A stretch of 59,308 nucleotides of DNA from Desulfobulbaceae bacterium. Lineage in GTDB: Bacteria > Desulfobacterota > Desulfobulbia > Desulfobulbales > Desulfocapsaceae. Position 1 is the stretch's first letter. The number at the start of each line of letters is the position of its first letter. The notes under the pieces were generated by a model that had not been told where the DNA came from, did not search any database, and worked only from the letters and a program-made list of their open reading frames with translations. Below are positions 1-9,000 of the stretch, piece after piece. Made by a program: the position numbers and the translations under genes. The DNA is taken from contig JALSMA010000024.1 of the NCBI GenBank assembly GCA_026988015.1, forward strand, positions 1-59,308, written 5' to 3'.

Positions 1-216
1 CTGTTCTTCGCCTGCAGCGATGAAATGAAAGACCTGAGTCTTGTGGAGGCTCTGCAGCGGCTCCTTAGCCTTGCCATGGAGAAAATCAAATCAATAGGTA
101 TAGTTACGGAAGATGTAGCACTTGCCCTTGTTGATTCAGTTATGAGTATTGCAATCGACATGCTTCAAACCGGACAAAGGTTGCATTTAAATAATAACGT
201 GGTTACGGCAAATTAG
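1..216 (+). CDS. C-terminal end of an unknown protein (runs off the left edge)
   Basis: The frame is open from the first base, so this is the last 71 codons of a gene that begins outside the window. The visible part is rich in Leu, Ala, Met and Val with regularly spaced charged residues (for example SLVEALQRLLSLAMEKI), which suggests amphipathic helices. It has no cysteine pair, metal motif or clear membrane segment. An internal ATG at 25 exists but has no convincing ribosome binding site, so the full open frame is preferred. I do not recognise the family. It could equally be the tail of a decayed gene, because the next 450 bases hold nothing convincing. Confidence 0.4.
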   Translation: MFFACSDEMKDLSLVEALQRLLSLAMEKIKSIGIVTEDVALALVDSVMSIAIDMLQTGQRLHLNNNVVTAN

Positions 217-668
217 GTCAACTCCGAAACTTGAGGTTTACAAAAAGTCGCTTGATAAAATATCCACTTTTACTTGACCATTCCACTGTTTCCAAAATAT
301 TTGCAAGCGAAACCTTAGGTTGCCATTTTTTTAACTGCGGTATCTCTTCAGCATCCCGGAAGGAAAGAAAATGCGTCAACCTTGCAATAGATCTTGAAGT
401 ACGGTTAATGACCGATGCTAAAAACGTCCTCAGAAATTTTTCTGATACAGCTCTCTCAATGAAGAAATCAGCGTAAAGCAGTTACATTCGTTTTTGTTTT
501 TGAGGGCAGGTATAGCAGCAGAAACAAACAACAGTATTCTGAGCATTTGTTGGGTAGAGTGTGCTGTCAACCAGGTCATTCACCTGAATCCGTGAGGTTC
601 GGTGGCTCACGGGCGGGGATAGGGGAAGAAAAAGAGGGGGGGACAGGCAAGGAAGAGAATCGCAGCGA
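217..668. other. Gene-poor stretch with a doubtful short ORF and a small hairpin
   Basis: No convincing gene is seen. A TTG-started frame at 231-476 (81 codons, plus strand) has no good ribosome binding site and no recognisable motif; it may be chance or a remnant. At 590-612 there is a 7-bp perfect hairpin (CCGTGAG paired with CTCACGG, 9-base loop) followed by a purine-rich G/A tract to about 660. The tract is unlike the neighbouring coding DNA and may be the scar of a mobile element, but I cannot name one. Downstream of the minus-strand rhodanese gene (stop at 669) no U-tract terminator is obvious. Confidence 0.3.
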
Positions 669-1118
669 TCAGCGCCCAGGGTACACCACGGGGAAACCCT
701 CGCGTTTCCAGCGATTAAGTCCACCACTGAGATTGTATATCTCCCTGTATCCCTTCTGCACTAGGAGTTTTCCAACTGCATAACTCCTGCCACCAACAGC
801 ACAGACCACAAGAACCGGCCGGGACTTATCGCTGGTCACACCATTTTTGACAATGATACCTATATCACCTTTCACTGAGTTGGGCAGAGCACCATTACGG
901 CTGATTTCCCCGGCTGTTCTGACATCAACAATCAGAAGATCTGATTTTTCCCCAATAAGTCGCATGGCTTGTGTAGGAAGAATCGACTGAAAAGCCGGAT
1001 GATTTGTGGGAGCCTGCTCAACTGCAGCAGGTGGTATTGAATCGTCAGTTTTGGGCTGTTCATCTGAAGAACAACCAAAAAGAAGTACTATAAGTAAGAT
1101 TGGAAGTATATTTTTCAT
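669..1118 (-). CDS. Rhodanese-like domain lipoprotein
   Basis: This 149-residue protein has a lipoprotein signal (hydrophobic stretch 4-14, lipobox LFGC with Cys16), so it should be anchored to a membrane on the periplasmic side. A linker rich in Pro and Asp runs to about residue 45 and a single rhodanese domain fills the rest. The hallmarks are LLIVDVR at 61-67 and the active-site loop CAVGGRS starting at Cys106, followed by the usual C-terminal helix and GGLNRWK. Rhodanese domains carry persulfide sulfur on the loop cysteine, which is present here. A role in periplasmic sulfane-sulfur handling suits a sulfate reducer, but the substrate is not known. It stands alone, with no close operon partner on the minus strand. 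Confidence 0.85.
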   Translation of the reverse strand: MKNILPILLIVLLFGCSSDEQPKTDDSIPPAAVEQAPTNHPAFQSILPTQAMRLIGEKSDLLIVDVRTAGEISRNGALPNSVKGDIGIIVKNGVTSDKSRPVLVVCAVGGRSYAVGKLLVQKGYREIYNLSGGLNRWKREGFPVVYPGR

Positions 1119-1469
1119 TCTATTTTCTAATCTAATAAAGTTTTGGTAGTAGTCAGATAATGCCCGCTCAATAAATGAAGAGACACTAGCTATTCAATGG
1201 AGCCAGCCGTAAAAATGCAGCATGCCATGAAGAGCATGTAAATGCTTTTCTTAAAAATCCGGACATTACTATTCCACGCATGAACCTCTGCCAATGCCCT
1301 ATCACCGACAGTACGATGTGAAGAGAGAAAAAAGAACTCAAAATTACATAACTGCTCGTTAAAAGTCAATTCATTTCCATATTCTCCTCGAAGTCCATTT
1401 CTGACAAATCGTATATTCCTCCCAATTACACACGTACGGGGTCAGAAATTTTTCAGGGGTACATGGTAA
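1119..1469. other. Intergenic region without a recognised gene
   Basis: This stretch separates the minus-strand rhodanese gene from the plus-strand ABC transporter cluster. I looked for a cobalamin riboswitch because the transporter resembles BtuCDF. I did not find the conserved core (a GGTG-AA-CC element followed by the GCAACTG/GCCACTG boxes) in the right order on either strand. No tRNA-like clover and no open frame above background are seen. Confidence 0.4.
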
Positions 1470-1498
1470 TTGACAAAAAGACCTATCCTCGCTATTAC
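1470..1498 (+). promoter_or_regulatory. Sigma-70-type promoter of the ABC importer cluster
   Basis: A perfect -35 box TTGACA (1470-1475) is followed after 17 bases by TATTAC (1493-1498), predicting transcription from about 1505. The TTG that would otherwise be the upstream start of the permease frame is part of this -35 box, so the ATG at 1551 is the likely start, leaving a leader of roughly 46 bases. Confidence 0.6.
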
Positions 1499-1550
1499 TT
1501 CTGGTCACTGTCCATGCCACTCTGTGAGCCACCCCAATCAACTGTACAAG

Positions 1551-2582
1551 ATGACCACAGCAAAACCTCTCTTTATTATTTTTCTATTAAGCATCATCCT
1601 CTGTGCAGCCATTATTGCAGCCACTGGGATGGGGTTCTTAAAAATTACTCCATTGGAAGTTATTGAGATACTGTGGCTAAAGCTCCTCGGACAGCAATCA
1701 TCTTCCATCAATCCAACATTCCCCTTTGTTGTTATGGAAGTGCGCCTGCCACGTATTCTCACCTCGGCCCTGGTAGGTGGTGGCCTCGCTGTTGCCGGTG
1801 CTGTTTTTCAGGCCATTCTCCTGAACCCTCTTGCTGATCCTTACACTCTTGGAATCTCTTCAGGCGCCGCATTTGGGGCATCGCTTGCAATCATCCTCAG
1901 TATATTTGGCATAATGATTCCGCCCTGGCTTTCTATTCCAGTCTTTGCCTTTATCGGAGCCATGGCTACTCTCATCGGTGTTTTTTCCCTGGCCTCAACT
2001 GACAACCGTCTTTCATCAAACACTCTCATCCTTTCCGGTGTGATAATTGCGGCCATCCTCTCTGCTGGAATCGGTTTTATTAAATATCTTGCAGATGAGC
2101 AGGTGAGTATCATTATCTTCTGGCTCATGGGAAGTTTTGTGGGAAGAACCTGGATGGATGTTAGCACCACTGCACTGGTGGTTATTCCAGGACTTGTTTT
2201 CACCCTCTACTTTGCCAGGGATCTCAACATAATGGCGCTGGGAGAACGCACAGCCAACACGCTGGGAGTAGACAGCAGCAGAGTGAAAAAAACTCTACTG
2301 GTTTGCGCTTCGTTGATTACAGCCATCTGTGTTTCAGTCTCAGGTATCATTGGTTTTGTGGGTCTTATCATCCCCCATCTCCTACGAATGATCCTCGGAC
2401 CGGACAACCGGATACTGCTCCCCGCCTGCTTCTTAGGAGGGGCCACCCTTCTTTTGGGTGCGGACACCATAACCAGAGCCTGGCTGCCTTCAGAAATCCC
2501 CATCGGAGTCTTGACCTCACTCATTGGCGGGCCGTTTTTTTGTTACATCTTTCGTAAAAAACAGCTGGCACTGACGTCATGA
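1551..2582 (+). CDS. FecCD/BtuC-type ABC transporter permease
   Basis: Inner-membrane subunit of an importer for cobalamin or ferric chelates. The 343 residues carry about nine to ten hydrophobic segments. They include the family signatures VRLPRILTSALVGGGLAVAG near the N-terminus, NPLADPYTLGISSGAAFGA, and GFVGLIIPHLLRM near the C-terminus (the loop that contacts the ATPase). I start it at ATG 1551 rather than TTG 1470, because the TTG lies inside a -35 box and 343 residues fits the family. The ribosome binding site at 1551 is weak. The stop overlaps the start of the ATPase gene by 4 bases (ATGA), showing translational coupling. Whether the substrate is B12 or an iron complex cannot be told from the permease. 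Confidence 0.88.
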   Translation: MTTAKPLFIIFLLSIILCAAIIAATGMGFLKITPLEVIEILWLKLLGQQSSSINPTFPFVVMEVRLPRILTSALVGGGLAVAGAVFQAILLNPLADPYTLGISSGAAFGASLAIILSIFGIMIPPWLSIPVFAFIGAMATLIGVFSLASTDNRLSSNTLILSGVIIAAILSAGIGFIKYLADEQVSIIIFWLMGSFVGRTWMDVSTTALVVIPGLVFTLYFARDLNIMALGERTANTLGVDSSRVKKTLLVCASLITAICVSVSGIIGFVGLIIPHLLRMILGPDNRILLPACFLGGATLLLGADTITRAWLPSEIPIGVLTSLIGGPFFCYIFRKKQLALTS

Positions 2583-3370
2583 ATAGTCCGGAATACCTTT
2601 TCTCGATAAGGAATCTCTCCTTTAGCTATCGCAGTACCAGGGTTCTTGAAAATATTAACATTGAACTGCATCGAGGAAAGTTCTATGGACTTATCGGAGG
2701 AAACGGCAGTGGTAAATCAACCCTGTTGGAACTTCTTATGGCCACACTGCAGCCAGACTCAGGGACTCTCTACTATAAAGGTCAAGCACTACACCTCTAT
2801 TCACGCCAGGAACTTGCATCCAGCCTTGCCCTTGTGCCCCAGCATTTCAGCATGGATTTTGAATATTCGGTAAGCGATGTTGTTCTCATGGGCAGGCACC
2901 CCCATATCCCTAGGTTTTCCTCTCCTGCCTCCCATGACTTCGAGGCGGTTGACATTGCAATGGCAACCATGGATATCAGTCACCTGAAAAACCGTCCGGT
3001 GATTGCGCTGTCAGGTGGTGAACTGCAACGCGTTGTCATGGCAAGGGCACTTGCCCAGGAAACTGAAGTTTTAATTCTTGATGAAGCAACATCCAACCTC
3101 GACATCCAGCACACCATATCAATCATGAAGGTGATACGGCAACGAGTTCTGGACAAAGGACTCACGGTCATCGCTGCAATCCATGATTTGAACCTTGCCG
3201 CCGCCTTCTGCGACAACTGCCTTGTGTTAAAAGAAAAAAATATTTATGCCAACGCCCCTGTGAAAGATATCTTTACTCCTGAGCTGCTCCGGGAGGTCTT
3301 TTCAGTGGATGCCCAAATTGAGCACAGCACGAAAAGTGGACACCCAAAAATTCAATTTACCTACCAATAA
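2579..3370 (+). CDS. FecE/BtuD-type ABC transporter ATP-binding protein
   Basis: This is the cytoplasmic ATPase of the importer, 263 residues. It shows Walker A GGNGSGKST (about residues 39-47), a Q-loop LVPQHF, signature LSGGELQRV, Walker B VLILDEATSNLD and switch histidine AAIHDLNLA, all intact. These are the features of the iron-siderophore/cobalamin ATPase group. The start overlaps the permease stop (ATGA), and the stop is followed after one base by the start of the binding-protein gene, so the three genes form one tight operon. The motifs do not tell the transported ligand. Confidence 0.92.
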   Translation: MNSPEYLFSIRNLSFSYRSTRVLENINIELHRGKFYGLIGGNGSGKSTLLELLMATLQPDSGTLYYKGQALHLYSRQELASSLALVPQHFSMDFEYSVSDVVLMGRHPHIPRFSSPASHDFEAVDIAMATMDISHLKNRPVIALSGGELQRVVMARALAQETEVLILDEATSNLDIQHTISIMKVIRQRVLDKGLTVIAAIHDLNLAAAFCDNCLVLKEKNIYANAPVKDIFTPELLREVFSVDAQIEHSTKSGHPKIQFTYQ

Positions 3371-3371
3371 G

Positions 3372-4259
3372 ATGAACATACTCCTTCGCCTGATCCTTTT
3401 CACTGCTATTCTTCAACCTGTTATGGTTGCCTCACTCTCTGCCACTGAGCCAGCTGACACTGTTTTCAAACGTATTATTTCTCTCTACCCTGCTCACACA
3501 GAGAACCTTGCAGCACTTGGGGCAGAAGAGAAACTCATAGGTATTTCGCCAAGTGATACGTACCCTCCTGAAATTCTCACAAAACAGCGTTTCAGCCATC
3601 ATGACAATGCTGAAAAATTCATCGCAGCTCAGCCTGATCTGGTATTGATAAGGCCCATGATAGCCCGGGCCGCTCCTCAGCTCATTGAGCAGTTAGAGGG
3701 GGCCGGCATAACTGTGATCTCACTGCAGCCAAGAAGTATTGAAGAAATGTTCATCTACTGGGAGACCCTTGGCAGGCTCAGTGGTAGGGACAGTAAAGCC
3801 ACTGAGATGATAGAAGAATTTAACAAGGAGTTAGCTAAAATACAGAAGTCAACCAGCAAGACAGCCATTGAAGATCGTCCTCTGGTATACTTTGAATCCA
3901 TCCACTCTAAAATGAAAACTTTTTCTCCCACCTCCATCGCCATCTTTGTGCTTGAACACGCAGGAGGAAGAAATATCGCAACAGATGCCAAGGCCAGAAA
4001 TAGCAGTAATATTGCGGCTTATGGAAAGGAACAAATCCTTTCCCATGCCAATAATATTGATATTTTTCTGGCACAGCAGGGACGAATGAATCGTGTCACA
4101 GTAAAAATCATAGAAGAGGAACCAGGGTTTCAAGCAATCAGAGCGATACGGCAAGGAAAGATCTTCCTGGTGGACGAACAGCTGGTGTCGAGACCCACCA
4201 GGCGTATTATTAAAGGCATCAAAATCGTAAACAAAATCCTCTATCCTGCATCCAGATAA
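3372..4259 (+). CDS. Periplasmic substrate-binding protein of the BtuF/FecB class
   Basis: The 295-residue product begins with a Sec signal peptide (MNILLRLILFTAILQPVMVA, cleavage near SLSA-TEP). It continues with the class III binding-protein pattern KRIISLYPAHTENLAALGAEEKLIGIS and AQPDLVLI, and has two lobes joined by a long central helix (about 140-165). A longer frame opens at 3309, but the signal peptide places the start at 3372, one base after the ATPase stop. It should deliver ligand to the FecCD/BtuC-type permease. No TonB-dependent receptor or corrinoid gene is adjacent, so B12, siderophore or another metal chelate all remain possible. Confidence 0.85.
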   Translation: MNILLRLILFTAILQPVMVASLSATEPADTVFKRIISLYPAHTENLAALGAEEKLIGISPSDTYPPEILTKQRFSHHDNAEKFIAAQPDLVLIRPMIARAAPQLIEQLEGAGITVISLQPRSIEEMFIYWETLGRLSGRDSKATEMIEEFNKELAKIQKSTSKTAIEDRPLVYFESIHSKMKTFSPTSIAIFVLEHAGGRNIATDAKARNSSNIAAYGKEQILSHANNIDIFLAQQGRMNRVTVKIIEEEPGFQAIRAIRQGKIFLVDEQLVSRPTRRIIKGIKIVNKILYPASR

Positions 4260-4315
4260 CGAAAGTTCGTTTTCCAGTACCTTTGATATTGCTGTTTTCG
4301 CAGGAGGACAGTAAT

Positions 4316-4342
4316 ATGGGAAGTTTTCCTATTTACTGGTAA
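4316..4342 (+). other. Eight-residue mini-ORF with a strong ribosome binding site
   Basis: A consensus Shine-Dalgarno (CAGGAGGA, 4300-4307) sits about 8 bases before an ATG that opens only MGSFPIYW and then a stop. It lies between the binding-protein gene and the Cache-HAMP gene. It could be a leader peptide, or the stub of a gene that has decayed. Coding is not supported by anything but the ribosome binding site. Confidence 0.25.
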
Positions 4343-4447
4343 CGCCGTCGAGATGGAATTGTTAGTTACTCTTTCCGGTGCAGGAGAGTGTGGTACCTCC
4401 CTAACAAAAGCCAACCCTTATCATTTACTTCACTTGGAGAAGACAAT

Positions 4448-5626
4448 ATGTCAAAAATCAAAAACAAACTTCTTGTCGCATTTATTATGGTCTCACTGAT
4501 TCCGCTGGTGATTCTCGGTAGCTACGGCCTTTTAAATATTAGTAAATCACTGGAATCATCCAGTGTTGAGAAACTTGAGGGGCAGGTCTCGTCATTCTCG
4601 TCTGGAATTACAGAGTTTTTGAAAAATGTTTCCACCGACCTGTTTTACTTACGCGATTCCTCCAGTTTACACTTGTTGATAGAGAGTAACCCACTCTCCT
4701 CTCAATCTGCAATTCGCGGTCTCCAGAGTGACTTTCTTGCCTTTTCAGAACATAAAAAAATCTACAATCAGATACGGTTTTTAGATCCTGATGGAATGGA
4801 GATTGTCCGAGTGGACAGGAAACTTGGTAAGAGTACGATTATAACTGGAGACAAATTACAGAACAAGAAAAAAAGGTATTATTTTGTAGATACTATAGAT
4901 CTTGCCAAGGGACAACTTATGATTTCCCCTCTCGACTTGAATCGGGAAAATGGAAAGGTTGAGCGCCCTCGACGCCCTGTCATCAGATACGGAACCCCTG
5001 TCTTTGATAAGGACAATGTGCTGAAGGGTATTGTTCTTTTTAATGTACAGGCCGATAACTTTCTTGATCTGCTTCGACAGAAGGAGACGAGGGGCAATCA
5101 ACTGTATTTTGCTGATCCTAAGGGGTTTTATTATATCAACCCTGATCCGACAAAAGAGTGGGGGGGGCCGGCAGATCTTGATACAGGCTTTAATATAAAA
5201 AAAGATTTTCCCGATACTGCCTCTCTGCTGATAGAAACAAAAACAACAAAAAACATTTCACACGGAGAACATATTGTTGTTGCCACACCAGTTTTTCTTG
5301 ATACGGAAAAAGAAAAGATGCTTGGTGTTATTGTCAATGTTGCTCAAACTAAAGATGTTTTCAGCTCTGTTATAACCTTTCGCAATATGTTCCTGTTGCT
5401 CGGAGGAATCGTTTTTCTTTCCACCCTGATTATAGCCATTGGCCTGGCAAAATCCATCACCACCCCCTTACTTCATCTCACTGAAATAACAAGCAATATG
5501 AGCAAAGGTAAGTTAGGAACACCAGTAAACATTACAACCAAAGACGAAATAAAACTCTTGGGAGATTCCATCGAACGACTGAGAAAATCAATGGTTATTT
5601 TACTCAAACGTTCTACAAAGCGATAG
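4448..5626 (+). CDS. Membrane sensor with Cache-like domain and HAMP, no output domain
   Basis: The protein has 392 residues when started at ATG 4448, which has GGAGA about 8 bases upstream; a longer frame from 4388 lacks a good site. Order: first membrane segment at about 8-32, a large extracytoplasmic region of about 280 residues with the double-Cache look (FLDPDGMEIVRVDR, then ADPKGFYYINPDP), second membrane segment at about 316-338, then a HAMP domain (ITTPLLHLTEITSNMSKGKL followed by KDEIKLLGDSIERL). The chain stops about ten residues after HAMP, with no methyl-accepting, kinase, GGDEF or other output domain. The frame closes cleanly, and the downstream 440 bases do not continue it. It may signal through a partner, or be a truncated chemoreceptor or kinase. 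Confidence 0.8.
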   Translation: MSKIKNKLLVAFIMVSLIPLVILGSYGLLNISKSLESSSVEKLEGQVSSFSSGITEFLKNVSTDLFYLRDSSSLHLLIESNPLSSQSAIRGLQSDFLAFSEHKKIYNQIRFLDPDGMEIVRVDRKLGKSTIITGDKLQNKKKRYYFVDTIDLAKGQLMISPLDLNRENGKVERPRRPVIRYGTPVFDKDNVLKGIVLFNVQADNFLDLLRQKETRGNQLYFADPKGFYYINPDPTKEWGGPADLDTGFNIKKDFPDTASLLIETKTTKNISHGEHIVVATPVFLDTEKEKMLGVIVNVAQTKDVFSSVITFRNMFLLLGGIVFLSTLIIAIGLAKSITTPLLHLTEITSNMSKGKLGTPVNITTKDEIKLLGDSIERLRKSMVILLKRSTKR

Positions 5627-5996
5627 TTGGTATCCGTCCGTCTGACATGCAGCTTCGATACCACCCTGAATCCGTCCAGTTTCATAGTTGTACTTTTTTA
5701 TTGCAGCCCTGGATACGTGGCAATTATACATAAAATGAAGCAGCAAAGCAGATGAAAATTTTTTTTTCGACGCTAAAGAGCCTTACAGAATATTTGATGC
5801 TTAGCTTATAAAGTGAGATATTCCGTGAGGCTCTCTCAGGATTTTCCAGATTACACGCCTTATTTTTTTCACCAGCTTCAGACTTTTTCTATCCCGGACG
5901 CCCCCCAACACCCTTTCATAACTGATCTGTAGTATCTCTCAAGAGGACACACCTCTAACAGATTCAAAAAGAACACCCGCTTAAACACCTGTTCAT
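5627..5996. repeat. Intergenic stretch with a 17-bp imperfect hairpin
   Basis: No gene is seen. Arms at 5777-5793 and 5818-5834 (AGAGCCTTACAGAATAT against ATATTCCGTGAGGCTCT) pair with one G-U and one mismatch around a 24-base loop. There is no U-tract after it, so it is not a standard terminator. An A/T-rich run lies at 5754-5768. The start of the following gene is preceded by a strong promoter listed separately. Confidence 0.35.
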
Positions 5997-6026
5997 TTGA
6001 CAAAGTTCTTACATCCTCACTATACT
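5997..6026 (+). promoter_or_regulatory. Strong sigma-70-type promoter before the 1422-residue protein
   Basis: Perfect TTGACA (5997-6002), an 18-base spacer and TATACT (6021-6026) predict a start near 6033, about 40 bases before the ATG at 6073. GAGGG at 6061-6064 serves as ribosome binding site. This is one of the best promoter matches in the window. Confidence 0.6.
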
Positions 6027-6072
6027 GGTAAATACTCTTTCATGATTCATAACCAGTATCGAGGGTGTCTTC

Positions 6073-9000
6073 ATGCACAAACCTTCCAAAACATCCGGAG
6101 CGATCCTTACTCCGCTGTACCCGTCCTGCCTTCTGCTCTTATTCTTCATCCTGCAGAGTCCAGTCTGTGCTAAAGAAAACAGGATCCCAGAAGAACTTCA
6201 TCAATGGATACCGTGGGTACTCTACGAACAAGAAGCCAATATGTGCAGCCTTGACAGCACCAACAGTAATAAGAGGTACTGTACCTGGCCTACAAGCCTT
6301 GAACTCAAGGTGGAAGAGAACGGAGCAGAATTTCGTCAGGAATGGCTTATTGAAACTAGGACTCTTGTTCCGCTCCCCGGAAACAGTCCCTTATGGCCAA
6401 CGAAGGTACAATCAGATAATAAAAAGGTCCTTGTAAGCAGCCTCCATGGAAAACCTGCCATCTGGCTTGATCCAGGCAAACATATCATAACAGGGAAATT
6501 TTCCTGGCAAACCCTGCCTGAAAACATTCTGATTCCGCCGGAGACAGGATTGGTCAAACTGACCCTGTTTCAAAAAGAAATAAATAACATCCAGCTTGAT
6601 CGGCAAGGGAAACTCTGGCTCAGACACAAAAAAAAGATCACACAAAACAATGATGAGAGTGTCAGCGTTCAAGTGTTTCGTAAGATTGTCGATGGTGTGC
6701 CCCTGACGCAGCAACTCCGGATTCAACTCATTGTTTCCGGATCGCCACGACAGATCACTCTCGGACTGAAAAATGAAAGCCCCTTTATTCCCCTGCAGGT
6801 AAACTCCCCACTCCCCGTCCGCCTTGACAGCAGCAACAGGCTGCAACTTCAGGTTCGTCCCGGTCAGTGGCAGATATCACTGACTCTCAGAAACAGCAAG
6901 GCCAGCTCACCTGAGAAGCTCACCATGGGAGACATCGACGGCATCTGGCCCACAGAAGAGGTCTGGGTATTTGAGTCAGATCCGAAACTGCGGCAGGTCG
7001 AAGTCGGATCTGTAACACCTGTAGACCCGAGTCGCACCTCTCTCCCCGAAGACTGGAAAACCCTCCCCGCATATCTTATCAAAAAAAATGAGAGCATGAG
7101 CATCAGCCAGAAAAACCGTGGCAATCCAAATCCAGTCCCCAATCGTCTCAAATTACATCGGAAAATCTGGTTGGACGTTAATGGTACCGGCCTTACAGCA
7201 TATGACACTATCAGCGGCACCATGAACCGTGGCTGGCGACTCAACGTGGCTCCCTCACAACTCCTTGGTAAAGTAGATGTGGACGGTACCCCCAGACTGA
7301 TAACCAGGCTGCAAGGGGAAAAACATTCAGGGGTTGAAGTACGACAGGGCCGACTCAATCTCCATGCCGAATCCCGCCTGGAAGCAACTACCAGCAATGG
7401 TTTTCTTGAAATTCCTGCCCTGGGCTGGGATCACAATTTTCAGAATCTTTCCATTGAGCTAAACCTTCCTCCCGGCTGGAAACTCATTACCACCAAGGGG
7501 GTGGACAAAGTCTCCACCTGGGTCAACAAGTGGACCCTTCTTGATATTTTCCTCGTTCTCATCACCGGGTTGGCCACAGCAAGAGTACTCGGTCTTCTGT
7601 GGGGCTTTGTTGCTACCACCTTCCTGATCCTCTCCTTTCACCAGACGGGTGCTCCTCTTTTTCTCTGGCTTCCTCTGCTCGCATTTCTAGCAATACACAA
7701 GGCTATCACAGCAGAAAAAGCCGCCCAAATCTGCAGATTGGCCAGTCTTGGAATCCTGCTTCTCATCATCATTGCTTCTATTCCCTATATTATTCATGAA
7801 ATCAGAGTCGGTATATACCCTCAGCTTGAATTTGGATCATACAGGCCCGTTGTCAGGGATATAACACGGCAGAGAAACGTTAACCAAACCTTTGCCCCCC
7901 AAGCAGAAACACTGGCAGACGCTACCAGTGTCAGCAGTTATAAAAGATCAACATCACAGACTCCCCATTCTCTTGCCAAAAGCCAGCTTCCCGCTAAGTT
8001 GAAAGTTGCCCAGGTGGATCCCGAAGAGATGATACAAACCGGACCTGGGCTCCCTGACTGGGAATGGGAGCGTAAGACACTGCAATGGAACGGACCTGTT
8101 AGCCCATCCCAAAGCGTCTCACTGCTCCTTCTTAATCCGCACACCAATACTGCTCTTGCCTTTTTGAGAGTCCTGCTTCTAATCATTCTGACAGGTGGAT
8201 TTCTTCGCCACATCCTGCAGACACAGAGCTTTAAAAATCTGAAAAAAAAGGCAAACCTTGCTGCAATTATCTTCTGCCTTCTTTTCCCTCTAAATACCAT
8301 TACCACACAAAATGTCCATGCGGAGATACCCAGGGCTGACATTCTCCAGGAACTCCAAAAGCGCCTCCTGGCACCACCAAAATGTGGCACCAACTGTGCC
8401 ACGATCAACACCTGCTCCATTCAAATCCATGACGACATATTGAAGGTTGTATTACAGGTAGACTCTCTTGTCAGGGGGGCAATTCCACTTCCCGGAAGAG
8501 GCAGATTATTTGATTCAATTACGGTGGATGGTAAAGCAGCTCAAATCCTCCGCACCGATTCAAAGGGAAACATCCTCGTCCGCCTTGAACCCGGAAGCCA
8601 TAATATTGTTCTGACAAAAAGCCTCCTCAACACAAACAGACTCTCCTTTGACTTTCCACTGGTACCAAAATTTGGTGAGGCCCTGGTGGATAAATGGTCA
8701 ATCAACGGACTATACGAAGATGGTCGTCTTGCAAAACAGCTAAGCCTGACAAGGACAATCCCCACAATGGGTGCTGCTGACACCAACAAGGAGGAGAGTA
8801 ATGACATTCGGATTCCAGCCTTTGTACGAGTTGAAAGAACACTTCATCTCGGGCTTAAATGGTCGGTATCAACCAGAATCATCCGCCTCAGCCCCGGAAC
8901 TGTCATTGCCCTTGATATTCCACTTCTTGATGGTGAACGTGTCACCACTGAAGCGCTCAATATACAGAACAGATATATCCGTATCAATATGGGGCCTGAC

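Noticed and set aside
590-660. Hairpin and purine tract resembling the edge of a group II intron or insertion sequence
   Set aside because: No reverse transcriptase or transposase sequence and no domain V motif were found nearby.
1440-1550. Possible cobalamin riboswitch (GCCACT and GTGAGCCACC near 1525)
   Set aside because: The other conserved elements are missing or in the wrong order, and the region instead contains a good -35/-10 pair.
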